DNA from: Chondrilla cf. caribensis
Taxonomy: Eukaryota; Porifera; Demospongiae; Chondrillida; Chondrillidae
Length of the DNA: 64,000 nt
Assembly: GCA_964020155.1 (NCBI GenBank)
Contig: OZ026558.1
Location: 1,682,163 to 1,746,162 of the forward strand
Reading direction: 5' to 3'
Of the stretch, positions 43,430 to 53,657 are shown in pieces. A program made the translations under genes and the position numbers. How positions within the stretch are numbered: the stretch's first letter is position 1; each line of letters opens with the position of its first letter. The notes beneath the pieces are model-generated. The model saw only the letters and a program-made list of their open reading frames with translations, did no database searches and had not been told where the DNA came from.

Positions 43430-44443
43430 TCATTTCTTGTTAAACTTTAGTTTCATTTCAATAAATTTGAATGAGTACCATATATGAGCGCCAGGTTTGG
43501 CATTGTCCCATGAGATGCCTCTAGCATCTGGATTACTCACTCCTTCTCCCAAATACTCACCATTGATATTAACCCTGTGGCAGCTGTTGTACCACCAACC
43601 CCCTCTGTATGAGACTGCACAGTTATCACCTCTCCACTTGTCATGATCTTGGTCATAGGTGGTGAACATCTGTCCACTGTGGTAGGCGAGCTGATCTCCA
43701 GCATCTCTGCTGAACCCCGACACAGTCATTTTATAGTTGATGCTACTGTCTCCAACTGTGAACTGGGAGTATTCTGCATAGTAAGAGTTCCCTTCCCAGT
43801 CTCCTAACTCCACCCTGAGCTTGGTTCCAGGAAGGTTGTTTGTCATGCAGTGGATGTTGTCAAGTCCCATCCAGTATTCTCCTCTGGGGTTTCCAAATCC
43901 ATTGACATAACTGTTCCAGTTACGATAGAATCCAACTGCTCCGTTAAATCTTCTCTGGAAGACAGTCCAGTTTCCTTCCATGTCACAATAAGCAGTGAAG
44001 GGTCCACACTCACAGTCCATGGTGTAGACTCCAGAATGTGAGCACACATGTTGGTGAACTTGTTCACATCCACAGGGGGTGAGGGTTGGGCAGGTGTCAT
44101 GATGTTTAGCAGAACCTGAATAACCAACACAATGAGAGATTATAGTGGATATGAGCAGTATGTTTCAAATTTTGTCTTTTAAGTCATACAAGATTGTTAT
44201 GGAAACAGTGTAGTGTTTTACTGGATAATGTGTGTAGTTTGTAAGTATGCACCAGATACATACATACGTACGTATGTACACTGTGTGTATTGTGTTATTT
44301 ATTGTTAAAACGTGCATGTATATATATTGTCCACATTATCCTCAGTACACACAGCCTGTATGCAGTATTGTACTAAGTTACTCACATTGCTGAAATGCTG
44401 CCACTGATATTATCCCAAGGAAGATAGTGACCTTAGAGAACAT
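43430..44443 (-). CDS. FReD-11, secreted fibrinogen-related protein (type A)
   Basis: Exons 44386-44443 and 43430-44115, intron 270 nt, 247 residues. N-terminal changes: SHSGVYTMDCECGPF for SRSGVYTMDCGCGPF. The lead starts AKHHDTC rather than AKGHDTC. Pocket: YDQDHDKWRGDNCAVSYRGG and WWYNSCHRVNINGEYLGEG (INGEY for LNGEY). Tail GISWDNAKPGAHIWYSF, FIEMKLKFNKK. Confidence 0.92.
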
Positions 44444-44530
44444 TGTTCTTTCTCTTGTTCTTCACTGATCTTCCTCTCTTCCGTCATTATTCCTCTAGTG
44501 ATAACTGATTCTGCTAATTCACCCATCTCC

Positions 44531-44602
44531 TTATATAGTCTTGGCTGGGGATGAGAATGACGTGTTTGGAGTTGTCATAGTGATTTCTTATTACCATGGT
44601 GA
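44531..44602 (-). promoter_or_regulatory. Promoter of FReD-11
   Basis: TATA box at about 44531-44538, TGACGTG, first X-box degraded (GTTGTCATAGTGAT), second ATTACCATGGTGAT. Confidence 0.68.
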
Positions 44603-44767
44603 TCTTGTGTACACATTGGAACTAGTATGAATATGACAGGATTCATGTTATTTGAGTGTTTGGTTAGTGGGTGTGCGTAGCTAAAAACAACTCACCTCAA
44701 AGATCTGTGTCTGTAGTGTGGAGGTCTTCCTTGTGTGCCGTTATTGGTTGTTATATATATGCTTTTA

Positions 44768-45410
44768 CAGGGCCGGAGCAAGCTCTGCGGTAGTGGTACG
44801 GCCATCAGCGTAGCATAGTGAATCGCGTTGGCATTCACATGACACGAAATTGAATGCATCATTATACAGTCCAGTGTTTCCCCCAGGCCATTTTAGCAGG
44901 GCGGGGAGCCCTGCTGAAATTTCTGACCGCCCTTCTATTTTTATAACAATAATATTGTTATAAAACTAAAATTATTAGGCATGTTTGTATATAAAAATGG
45001 ATGAGGCATATCTGTATTAATTTTACTGTTTCACGTGGTAATGGCGTCTTTTTTAGGTTCAGAAGAGCCTTTGCTGAAGTTATCGCTTTCGACGATGCTT
45101 CAGCGCACGAATTTCAGCCCAATTTCTTAGTCTCGGCGTTCAAAATCGGCGTTTTGGAAGTTGCGCAATAGACATCATGGCGACTTAGAGCACAGTATCA
45201 GATAATGAAGCTTAGTTTGAAGGAAATTGTGAACGAAATTCTCTGTAAGGGGGGCAATGTTACATTTATCACTGTTAGAATAATAATATTTAGTTAAGGT
45301 TATCATATCTTTGGTTGATGCCATGTTAGTGACATTTTAATTTTTTAAGGCCATGGTCAAAAAGTGGTACGGCCATGGCCGTAGTAGCCGTACCAGTTGC
45401 GCCGGCCCTG
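44768..45410. mobile_element. 643-bp hAT-like non-autonomous element
   Basis: Begins CAGGGCCGGAGCAAGC and ends GTTGCGCCGGCCCTG, an imperfect terminal inverted repeat with the CAGGG start typical of hAT elements. GGTACGGCCAT recurs near both ends as a subterminal motif. The likely target duplication is TTTTA (44763-44767 and 45411-45415), shorter than the 8 bp expected for hAT. It interrupts a class I spacer inside the conserved ATGAATGCTTTCATA region. The interior at about 45050-45170 matches part of the repeat at 17700-17830. Confidence 0.75.
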
Positions 45411-45511
45411 TTTTATATTATATGTTCTTTGTTACAATGTTGCTATGCAGCAGTTTCAAGTCTGTGATTGGATATTGGAAGCCTTTGAATGCTCTACTTG
45501 CGTAATACCAG

Positions 45512-45931
45512 TTCTGTGTGTAGACATGGTAGGTTCCTGTGTGTAGACATGGTAGGTTCCTGTGTGTAGACATGTCAGGTTCCTGTGTGTAGACATGGTA
45601 GGTTCCTGTGTGTAGACATGGCAGGTTCCTGTGTGTAGACATGTCAGGTTCCTGTGTAGACATGACAGGTTCCTGTGTGTAGACATGGCAGGTTCCTGTG
45701 TGTAGACATGGCAGGTTCCTGTGTGTAGACATGTCAGGTTCCTGTGTGTAGACATGGTAGGTTCCTGTGTGTAGACATGGCAGGTTCCTGTGTGTAGACA
45801 TGTCAGGTTCCTGTGTAGACATGACAGGTTCCTGTGTAGACATGACAGGTTCCTGTGTGTAGACATGGCAGGTTCCTGTGTGTAGACATGGCAGGTTCCT
45901 GTGTGTAGACATGGCAGGTTCCTGTGTGTAG
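45512..45931. repeat. 23-bp minisatellite, about 18 copies
   Basis: ACATGG and ACATGT variants with several 19-21 bp short units (CCTGTGTAGACATGACAGG). The array ends by fusing directly to a class III proximal block. Confidence 0.94.
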
Positions 45932-46522
45932 AAGCTACAACTCACCTCAAGGATCTGTGTCTGGTATATTCCTTGTGCACTGTACATATGTATGGGTTGT
46001 TTCTCTTATATAAATGCTATAGTAGATTTTTGTCTCAAACTGGAAGGTTGCTATGCAGCAGTTTCATAGTTTGTGGTGGTCAAATTGGAAGCCATTTTAT
46101 GCTCCATCATTTTCTGAGTAGACATGCAAATTCCTTGGTAAAGTGCAGGTATCTGTATCTGTAGTGAACATGTGGGTAATGCAGGTATCTGTAGTGAATA
46201 TGCAGGTGGTTATTCAAGTATGTAATTTCATAATTTACCGAAAACAATAATTGAAACTGATAACCAATGAATAATATTTAGTCTCCACTCATTACATGTA
46301 CATGTTTGGTTGTATGTACGTATACATAACGGACTATTAAGGTATGATACTTGGTGCACATGTGCACATGTACATAAATGTATGTACGTACGTGATATAT
46401 ATGTAATGTGTACGTATGTGTAATATGTGTACAGGAAATATGTATGTTGTACATACATTTCACACTTACATACAGTACACACACAGAGAGATGTGTTATT
46501 CTATTAATTCTCCAAATCAGAT
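45932..46522. repeat. Truncated class III spacer and alpha flank
   Basis: Class III block, two or three broken 21-mers (46143-46210), then alpha flank directly, with the distal block deleted. Confidence 0.6.
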
Positions 46523-47723
46523 TCACTTCTTGGTAAACTTTAGTTTCATTTCAACAAATTTGAATGAGTAGTATACAGGAGCACCAGGTTTGGCATTGTT
46601 CCATGAGATGCCTTTATAATCTGGATTACTCCCTCCTGCCAAGTACTCACCGTTAAGATTAACGAAGTGGCAGTTGTTGTACCACCAACCTCCTCTGAAT
46701 GTGACTGCACAGCTATTACTGTCCCTGTCATAGGTGGTGAACATCTGTCCACTGTGGTAGGCGAGCTGATCTGTAACATTTCCACTAAATCCTGACACAG
46801 TCATTTTATAGTTGATGTTACTGTCTCCAACTGCGAACTGGGAGTATTCTGCATAGTAAGAGTTCCCTTCCCAGTCTCCTAGCTCCACCCTGAGCTTGGT
46901 TCCAGGAAGATTGTTTGTCATGCAGTGGATGTTGTCAAGTCCCATCCAGTATTCTCCTCTGGGGTTTCCAAATCCATTGACATAACTGTTCCAGTTACGA
47001 TAGAATCCAACTGCTCCGTTAAATCTTCTCTGGAAGACGGTCCAGTTTCCTTCCATGTGGCAATAAGCAGTGAAGGGTCCACACCCACAGTCCATGGTGT
47101 AGACTCCAGAACGTGAGCACACATGTTGGTGAACTTGTTCACATCCACAGGGGGTGAGGGTTGGGCAGGTGTCATGACCTTTAGCAGAACCTGAATAACC
47201 AACACAATGAGAAATTGTAATGGATGTGAGCAGTTTGTATCTTTGGAATCATGCAAAATTGTGAAAAGAAGAAGAAGAAGAAGAGTGATTTTGTCTATTG
47301 GAAGTGTAGACATATAGTTTACTGTATACCCTGTAGGTATGTACATTCTGTAGTGTCCGAAATTTTTGCAATACAAATATTTCGTGAATCACTTGATTTA
47401 GGACTGTTCACGAATTTATTTTTGTAGTGGATGTGAGCAGTTTGTTTCAATTATTGTCTTTTAAGCCATGCAAAATTGTTATGGAAATGGTGTAGTGTTT
47501 TACTGGATAATGTGTGGTATGTAAATATGCACCAGATACCTACATACGTAGATATGTACACTGTATGTGAAGTGTATTGTATTGTTAAAACATGCATGTA
47601 TAAATAAGGCCCACATTATCCACTGTACACACAGCCTGTATGCAGTATTGTACTAAGTTACTCACATTGCTGAAATGCTGCCACTGATATTATCCCAAGG
47701 AAGATAGTGACCTTAGAGAACAT
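46523..47723 (-). CDS. FReD-12, secreted fibrinogen-related protein (type A), short Ca loop
   Basis: Exons 47666-47723 and 46523-47190, intron 475 nt, 241 residues. AYCHM as in FReD-10. The Ca loop is YDRDSNSCAVTFRGG: DRD is kept but HDK is gone. Pocket WWYNNCHFVNLNGEYLAGG; tail SNPDYKGISWNNAKPGAPVY, ending KFTKK. The intron has a GAA microsatellite (about 47265-47285) and about 80 bp of foreign AT-rich sequence (47350-47428). Confidence 0.92.
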
Positions 47724-47811
47724 TGTTCTTTCTCTTGTTCTTCTCTGATCTTCCTCTCTTCCTGTCAGTATTCCTCTAGTGATAACTGATTCTGCTAATT
47801 CACCCATCTCT

Positions 47812-47883
47812 TTATATAGCCTTGGTTGGGATGAGAATGACGTATGTTGAGTTGTCATGGTAATTTCTTATTACCATGGTGAT
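47812..47883 (-). promoter_or_regulatory. Promoter of FReD-12
   Basis: TATA box at about 47812-47819, TGACGTA, GTTGTCATGGTAAT and ATTACCATGGTGAT intact. Confidence 0.72.
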
Positions 47884-48768
47884 TTTGTTGTACACATTGA
47901 AAATAGTATGATTATGACAGGATTCATGTTATTTGAGTGTTTGGTTGGTGGTTGTGTGTACCTGATCACAGCTAACCTCAAGTATCTGTGTCTGTAGTGT
48001 GGAGGTCTTCCTTGTGTGCTGTTATGTTACTGCTCTTATACATGATGGGATTCATTTTATCACAGTGGTTGGGGAGTGGTATATATGAGAATATGACACT
48101 CTGTAACAACCTATGGCTATACGTTGCACAATAGGCATCATGGCGACTTCAAGTAGAGTATCAACTTTTGGAGCTAATTTGATGAAATTTAAGAATGAAA
48201 TTTTCTGTGAGAGTGTGAATGTTATGTTTGCTACTGGTAGAATGATAATAGCTAGTGAAGGTTATCATATCTTTGGTTGCTGTCATGAATTTAATTAGTG
48301 ACAGTTTAATTTTTAAGGTCATGGTCAAAAGGTGGTACGACCAGGGCCATATCAGCTGTACCAGTTGTGCTGGCCCTGACGTATATACAGTAGGTTTACC
48401 TTATGTGACTGTAACCCTTTCCATAAAATTTAATGCATGTATTTTACTTCATGTGTATGTATGGGTAAATTCAATTCAATTCAACCTCCACCATTATCTA
48501 TGTACAACTGTCTGAACGTGTTCATGTTAAGATCACTGTAATCTGCATCTAGTACCAATTGAACCAGGATGTTGTGTGTTGTATAGTTTCGATTATTACC
48601 ATCATATTATATGCTGTAACTTTCGCGGTTTTCATGGATCAGTAACCATCCGAAAATTTAGACCAGACGGGCAACGGGTGTGCTGTAAAACAGCAGTCAT
48701 TAAGTTTAACCCTGCGAAAGTTGTGTGTATAGTATATGACTTTGTCAAATTTCCGCTAACCTTTTTAC
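47884..48768. repeat. Spacer with hAT-like relic and unassigned sequence
   Basis: Donor-block relic at about 47970, a truncated copy of the hAT-like element (about 48119-48380, sharing GCATCATGGCGACTT and ending GTTGTGCTGGCCCTG), then sequence I cannot assign (48400-48768). No supported gene. Confidence 0.55.
48119..48380. mobile_element. Truncated hAT-like element copy
   Basis: Aligns with about 45165-45410 of the complete element, more diverged, right terminus kept. The left half is missing. Confidence 0.65.
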
Positions 48769-48811
48769 TGATATTATCCCAAGGAAGATAGTGACCTTAG
48801 AGAACATTGTT
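48769..48811 (-). pseudogene. FReD exon 1 fragment fused to 21-bp repeats
   Basis: Retains the codons for MFSKVTIFLGIISV. It is joined upstream directly to a 21-mer array (48812-48870) and has lost the donor side. No promoter lies upstream. Confidence 0.8.
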
Positions 48812-49475
48812 GCATGCATGTATCTGTAGTGAACATGCATATATCTGTAGTGAACATGTAGTTGTCCGTGTTGAATATTAGTTACACAATAGAGCATTTG
48901 AAACACATCAATGGTGGTTAGTTCATTCTGCTTGTCAATCATGTTTTGTGATGCAGCCATTCTCATATTATCATATCACAATAAATGTTGGGTTGTGGTT
49001 GTGTGTAGCAGAACAGCAAACTCCCACAATGACCTGTACATGACTGTTAGTATTGTCTCAGTGTGTATATACGTATATACGTAGGTAGTGATGAGTGTAA
49101 TCTGTGCAGTTGTACAAATTGATTCATTTGTTTTGTATATCATGATCTCTGATCACATCATTATTATTTCAACTTTATAAGTACGTAATTTCATAATTCA
49201 CCGAAAACAATAATTGAAATTGTTAAACAATGAATACCATTCAGTCTCCACTCATTACATGTGCATGTTTGGTTGTATGTACGTATACATAATGGACTAT
49301 TAAGGTATGATACGTACTTGGTGCACATGTGCATAAATGTATGCAATACGTACGTAAGTATGTTGTGTACATATTTGTATATGTGTAAAGTATGTATGTT
49401 TGTACATGCATTACACACCCACATGCAGTACACACACAGATAGATGTGTTATTCTATTAGTCCTCCAAATCAGAT
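48812..49475. repeat. 21-bp repeats, class III distal block and alpha flank
   Basis: About three 21-mers, distal block to about 49090, alpha flank to the FReD-13 stop. Non-coding. Confidence 0.65.
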
Positions 49476-50632
49476 TCACTTCTTGTTAAACTTTAGTTTC
49501 ATTTCGACAAATTTGAATGAGTAGTATTGACCAGCACCAGGTTTGGCATTGAGCCATGCAATGCTTTTACCATTACTCACTCCTCCTGTCAAGTACTCAC
49601 CGTTAAGATTAACCTTGTGGCAACTGTTGTACCACCAACCTCCTCTGTTTAGGACTGCACAGTTACCACCACCCCACTTGTCATGATCATGGTCATAGGT
49701 GGAGAACATCTGTCCACTGTGGTAGGAGAGCTGATCTCCAGCATCTCCGCTATATCCCGACACATTCATTCTATAGTTAGTGCTATCATCTCCAACTGCA
49801 AACTGGGAGTATTCTGCATAGTAAGAGTTCCCTTCCCAGTCTCCTAACTCCACCCTGAGCTTGGTTCCAGGATAAGTGCTGGACATACAATAAAGGTGTT
49901 TGAGCCCCATCCAGTATTCTCCTCTGGTAACTCCAAATCCATTGACGTATTCAGTCCAATTGCAGTAGAATGGAAGTGCTCCGTTAAATCTTCTCTGGAA
50001 GACGGTCCAGTTTCCTCTCATGTCGCAATAAGCAGTGAAGGGTCCACACCCACAGTCCATGGTGTAGACTCCAGAACGTGAGCACACATGTTGGTGGACT
50101 TGTTCACATCCACAGGGAGGGGTTGGGCAGGTGTCATGACCTTTAGCAGAGCCTGAATAACCAACACAACGAGAGATTATAGTGGATGTGAGCAGTTTGT
50201 TACAATTTGTAATTTTTAACTCTAACAAACTTATTATGGAAAGGAAAAATTTGTCTATTGGAAGTCAAGATGCGAAAATATGGTTTACAGTACCTATAAG
50301 TTCATACATATGTCCATATGTACAATATTTAACTGTGGTTCAGAATGTGTAGTGTTTTACTGGATGTGGGCTGCAGTATGTTGTATGTAAATTTGTCACA
50401 GGTGCCTATGTTAGTACGTACATACATACATGTACACTGTATGCAATGTGTGTTGTATTGTTAGAATGTGCATTTACAGTAAGTGTGTATGTGGAGTATT
50501 TATTGTGTATACACATGGCCCACATTATCCACTATACACACAGCCTGTATGCAGTATTGTACTAAGTTACTCACGTTGCTGAAATGCTGCCACTGATATT
50601 ATCCCAAGGAAGATAGTGACCTTAGAGAACAT
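49476..50632 (-). CDS. FReD-13, secreted fibrinogen-related protein (type B)
   Basis: Exons 50575-50632 and 49476-50152, intron 422 nt, 244 residues. Exon 1 ends CAGCAAC instead of CAGCAAT, so the codon across the splice becomes Arg (CGC) where the others have Cys. The lead is one residue shorter (CPTPPCGCEQ). Type B with PFYCNWTEY (Cys for Arg, shared with FReD-14) and KHLYCM. Ca loop YDHDHDKWGGGNCAVLNRGG, pocket WWYNSCHKVNLNGEYLTGG; tail VSNGKSIAWLNAKPGAGQY. Confidence 0.9.
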
Positions 50633-50720
50633 TGTTCTTTCTCTTGTTCTTCTCTGATCTTCCTCTCTTCCTGTCAGTATTCCTCTAGTGATATCTGATT
50701 CTGCTAATTCACCCATCTCC

Positions 50721-50793
50721 TTATATAGCCTTGGCTGGGGATGAGAATGATGTGTGTAGAGTTGTCACGGTAATTTCACATTGTCATGGTGAT
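50721..50793 (-). promoter_or_regulatory. Promoter of FReD-13
   Basis: TATA box at about 50721-50728, CRE-like site changed to TGATGTG, X-box-like sites GTTGTCACGGTAAT and ATTGTCATGGTGAT. Confidence 0.65.
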
Positions 50794-51390
50794 AAATGAA
50801 TTTTGAGTGTTTGGATTGATTTTCATGCTATTCCAGTAATCTGTTTGTGGTTGGTTAGTGGGTGTGAGCAGCAAAATGTCCACTCACCTTAAAGACCTTT
50901 GTGTGTAGTATGGAGGCCTTCCTCATGTGCTGCAATTGTGTAGCTTGTGTCTGATATGGATGTTATAAGAATCAAATTTCTGTAGCATGTAATCATGTTT
51001 ATACTGCAACATAATTTAATAGTTTTGTAGCATGATTTGTAATTATACTGTAGTATGATCATAATTCTTCTGTTGTTTGGTCACAATGTAATTGTAATTA
51101 AATTATAATGTAATCATAATTTGATTGTATAACAATACAAACACGATTCCTATCGTGTGAGTTTATGCCTGCTTCACTGAACACGTTTTATCACCATTCA
51201 TCTCATTTTAATACAGAAACATGTACGTACGTATATAATATATGTCATGATCTAACCTACATGCGTATATACATATGTATGTACATTTTAATTATGATAG
51301 TATTATAACCATGCACCAATCTCATGTAGCCAAAACCTGAGGTCTAATTGTTGACTACTTAGACAAATCCAAATTAGACAAATAGGTGAC
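50794..51390. other. Spacer ending in the island boundary
   Basis: A FReD-type spacer with donor block runs to about 50945 (GTGCTGCAATTGTGTAG). From there the sequence is AT-rich and unlike any other spacer in the window. I see no gene in 50946-51390. Confidence 0.55.
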
Positions 51391-51510
51391 CACATTAGAC
51401 AGGTCCCACAGGTGACCACATTAGACAGGTCCTACAGGTGACCACATTAGACAGGTCCCACAGGTGACCACATTAGACAGGTCCCACAGGTGACCACTTC
51501 AGACAGGTCT
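51391..51510. repeat. 26-bp tandem repeat, about 4.5 copies
   Basis: Unit ACAGGTCCCACAGGTGACCACATTAG. Unrelated to the FReD-spacer minisatellites. Confidence 0.9.
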
Positions 51511-51631
51511 CAAAGGACAGTTTCCTCAGTACTTAACACACATTTCCATCCTTCAGCTTTTTGGTGAAGCTTTGGTTTCTACCGAACTTGTTCAACCATT
51601 TTCAACCCATTTTCCGTTCTTTTGTCTATAG

Positions 51632-52452
51632 CTAACATCGTACAGCAAGTGACCATTGAAAGTGGTTTGAACATCCACTCCTGCTCAATATCTGATCCTT
51701 ACATCGTCTTGTTGCTTAGCGATAGTAGCCTGCGGTTAATCACCCTGGAGTGTGGGACGATGGATGTTGAAAGTGAACAAGACCAGAGTGTGAGGATCAC
51801 GTCTGCCTCTCCAAGTATTGAACAAGGACGTGAGAATGTCATGACAGTCTGACCTCTCTGCGACGACACTTTTTACAAGGACAGTCTCTGTATAAGTTTG
51901 TCTTGTGGTACAGGTGTATTGCCACACACACAGTACACATTAATTGTGGGGTTACAACAGCAAACTGTTTGTAATGGTGGCCTGAATGAGGTTATGTGAA
52001 GTGACCTATGATTAATGGAAATATTTTTGACCAAAATTGAAGCATTCACTTCAATAGAAAACAAGACGTTTCAACCATTGGATCTTCTTCAGTTGTATGC
52101 CATATATCATATACCATGTGTGTACTCATCATCTACTACTGCGATGTTCTGTGTAGATATTGACTTTATTCATCACAATGGATGTGTCACATGTTTTCCA
52201 AAGTATTATTGTCGCTAATAGTCACATTAAGTTTCAAGTACCTATTCTATGTCTATATAACCCAAGCCAGTTAATTCTGTATTTGGTTCTCATTCAGCCA
52301 TCCAAGATCACTTGTGTGGCCACCTACACTGACAAAAGTGGTACATTCTCCACAAGTGCCCCAAGGGCAGTGGACAGCACCAGTGTTGTGGTGAGGAAGG
52401 AGCCCATCCACAGTCACTGTGATGACAGATCCAGGAGTGACTCCTACTCACG
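51632..52452 (+). pseudogene. CPSF1: Two internal CPSF1-like exons (mid-protein), out of order
   Basis: Exon a, 51632-51789 if the in-phase donor AGT|GTGAGG is used (a second donor at 51830 breaks phase): HSCSISDPYIVLLLSDSSLR, a propeller strand pattern of CPSF1/CPSF160. Exon b, 52298-52452: PSKITCVATYTDKSGTFST, matching the SKV..LCLYRD.SGMF.T stretch of vertebrate CPSF1. In the protein these are adjacent and lie near residues 620-720 (my recollection), but here they sit upstream of the exons for the N-terminus on the same strand. The reading frames are undamaged, so they could be part of a second partial copy. Confidence 0.6.
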
Positions 52453-52466
52453 GTACATACAGTACA

Positions 52467-52469
<3 letters not shown>

Positions 52470-52532
<63 letters not shown>
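52470..52532 (+). repeat. (GT)n microsatellite
   Basis: About 31 GT dinucleotides ending directly at the acceptor (TGTAG) of the next exon. Confidence 0.97.
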
Positions 52533-52534
<2 letters not shown>

Positions 52535-52743
52535 GTGGTACACTCCCGAAAGGGGACCCCAATGTCGTGCCGTGAACCCACCCCCTGGCCCAATGAAAAT
52601 GGAGAGGATGTCCCCTTTTGCCAGCTGCTAACAGCACACTATCAGGCCATGACTAATGCAGGTATGGAGTTTGTGCGACTGACAGCTATAGGTCTTGGTC
52701 TGGAGGAGGAAGTGTTTGCAAGGAAGTTTACCAACAAACCAGT
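52535..52743 (+). CDS. Single exon of a 2OG-Fe(II) oxygenase-like protein (partial)
   Basis: Preceded by an AG acceptor and open in one frame. REPTPWPNENGEDVPFCQLL, then HYQAMTNAGMEFVRLTAIGL and GLEEEVFARKFTNKP. This matches the stretch N-terminal to the catalytic core in isopenicillin-N-synthase-like oxygenases (NxWPxxxPxF...Yxxxmxxlgxxllrlialgl). The core with the HxD...H iron ligands and RxS is absent from the window. The frame stops shortly after (TGA at 52745). The right splice site is unclear (CCA|GTTTGA at best). Confidence 0.55.
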
Positions 52744-52747
52744 TTGA

Positions 52748-53657
52748 TATTTTATATAATTTTTATGTGTATATTTCTATCTTATAATATACGTACATTT
52801 GATTCATGACAACCATGGATGGAATCTGTGTATTAAGGTAATTGACAGTGTTCAGTACTGTATATTGATATTTAAATTTATAAAATTTTTATGTGTATAT
52901 TTCTATTATTATTAAATACATTTCATTTTTGATGATCATGGATGTATTGCATAATAATACGTACATGTATACTCATAATTTCCAAAGTAATAGTATACAT
53001 AATATAATATAATATCATCATACAAATATGAATTATGTGTATAAATCAATATGATTGCGGCTATAATTACTGTACCAATCTCTAATTTACGTAATAGAGT
53101 GATGATTGCATGAAAAACATTGATCCACAGGGACATGCATGCTATAGGAAAAACATCAAACTTCCATTATTCATACTCTATCATATTACATTGAAACATG
53201 TCAGTGGGCCTTTAACATTTCGTCCATGTAGAATTCAGAGCAATGTGTTTATAGACCCCAGTAGGTGCTCATGCATTCATAGATATCTATAGTCTGAGAA
53301 CGTTTGTGATCTTATTGAAGCAGGGGGCAGATATTTGCATGGGATTACGTGTACTATATTATCTAGAGGTGAACGATTTTTTAGTGCAGGTACTGTAGTA
53401 CTACAAATATTATTTATTATAATAGGCCCTAGTATAGTTTCCGCATATGCAATAGTAACCACGTACGTATATTATGTATATATAATACAAATGAATATCA
53501 TAGACTGGAAATAAGGTCCCAAAGTGTCCTTTATAGAGAGGTCCCACTGTACATGCATATCGGACACGTGATCGTGTCCCTCGCAAATGACGTCATTGAG
53601 TTAAATGGCCGCCACACCGAAGTCCATGACCCCGGAGTAAGGAGGGAAATTATCGTC
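52748..53657. other. No gene recognised
   Basis: AT-rich intergenic or intronic sequence. No ORF with supporting features; simple AT runs and TATAAT-type repeats only. Confidence 0.5.

Noticed and set aside
48113..48298. 61-codon plus-strand frame starting MAIRCTIGIMATS
   Set aside because: Lies within the truncated hAT-like element and is not preserved in the complete copy at 44,768-45,410.
53110..53292. 60-codon plus-strand frame starting MKNIDPQGHAC
   Set aside because: No similarity I recognise, no splice support, AT-rich background; likely chance.
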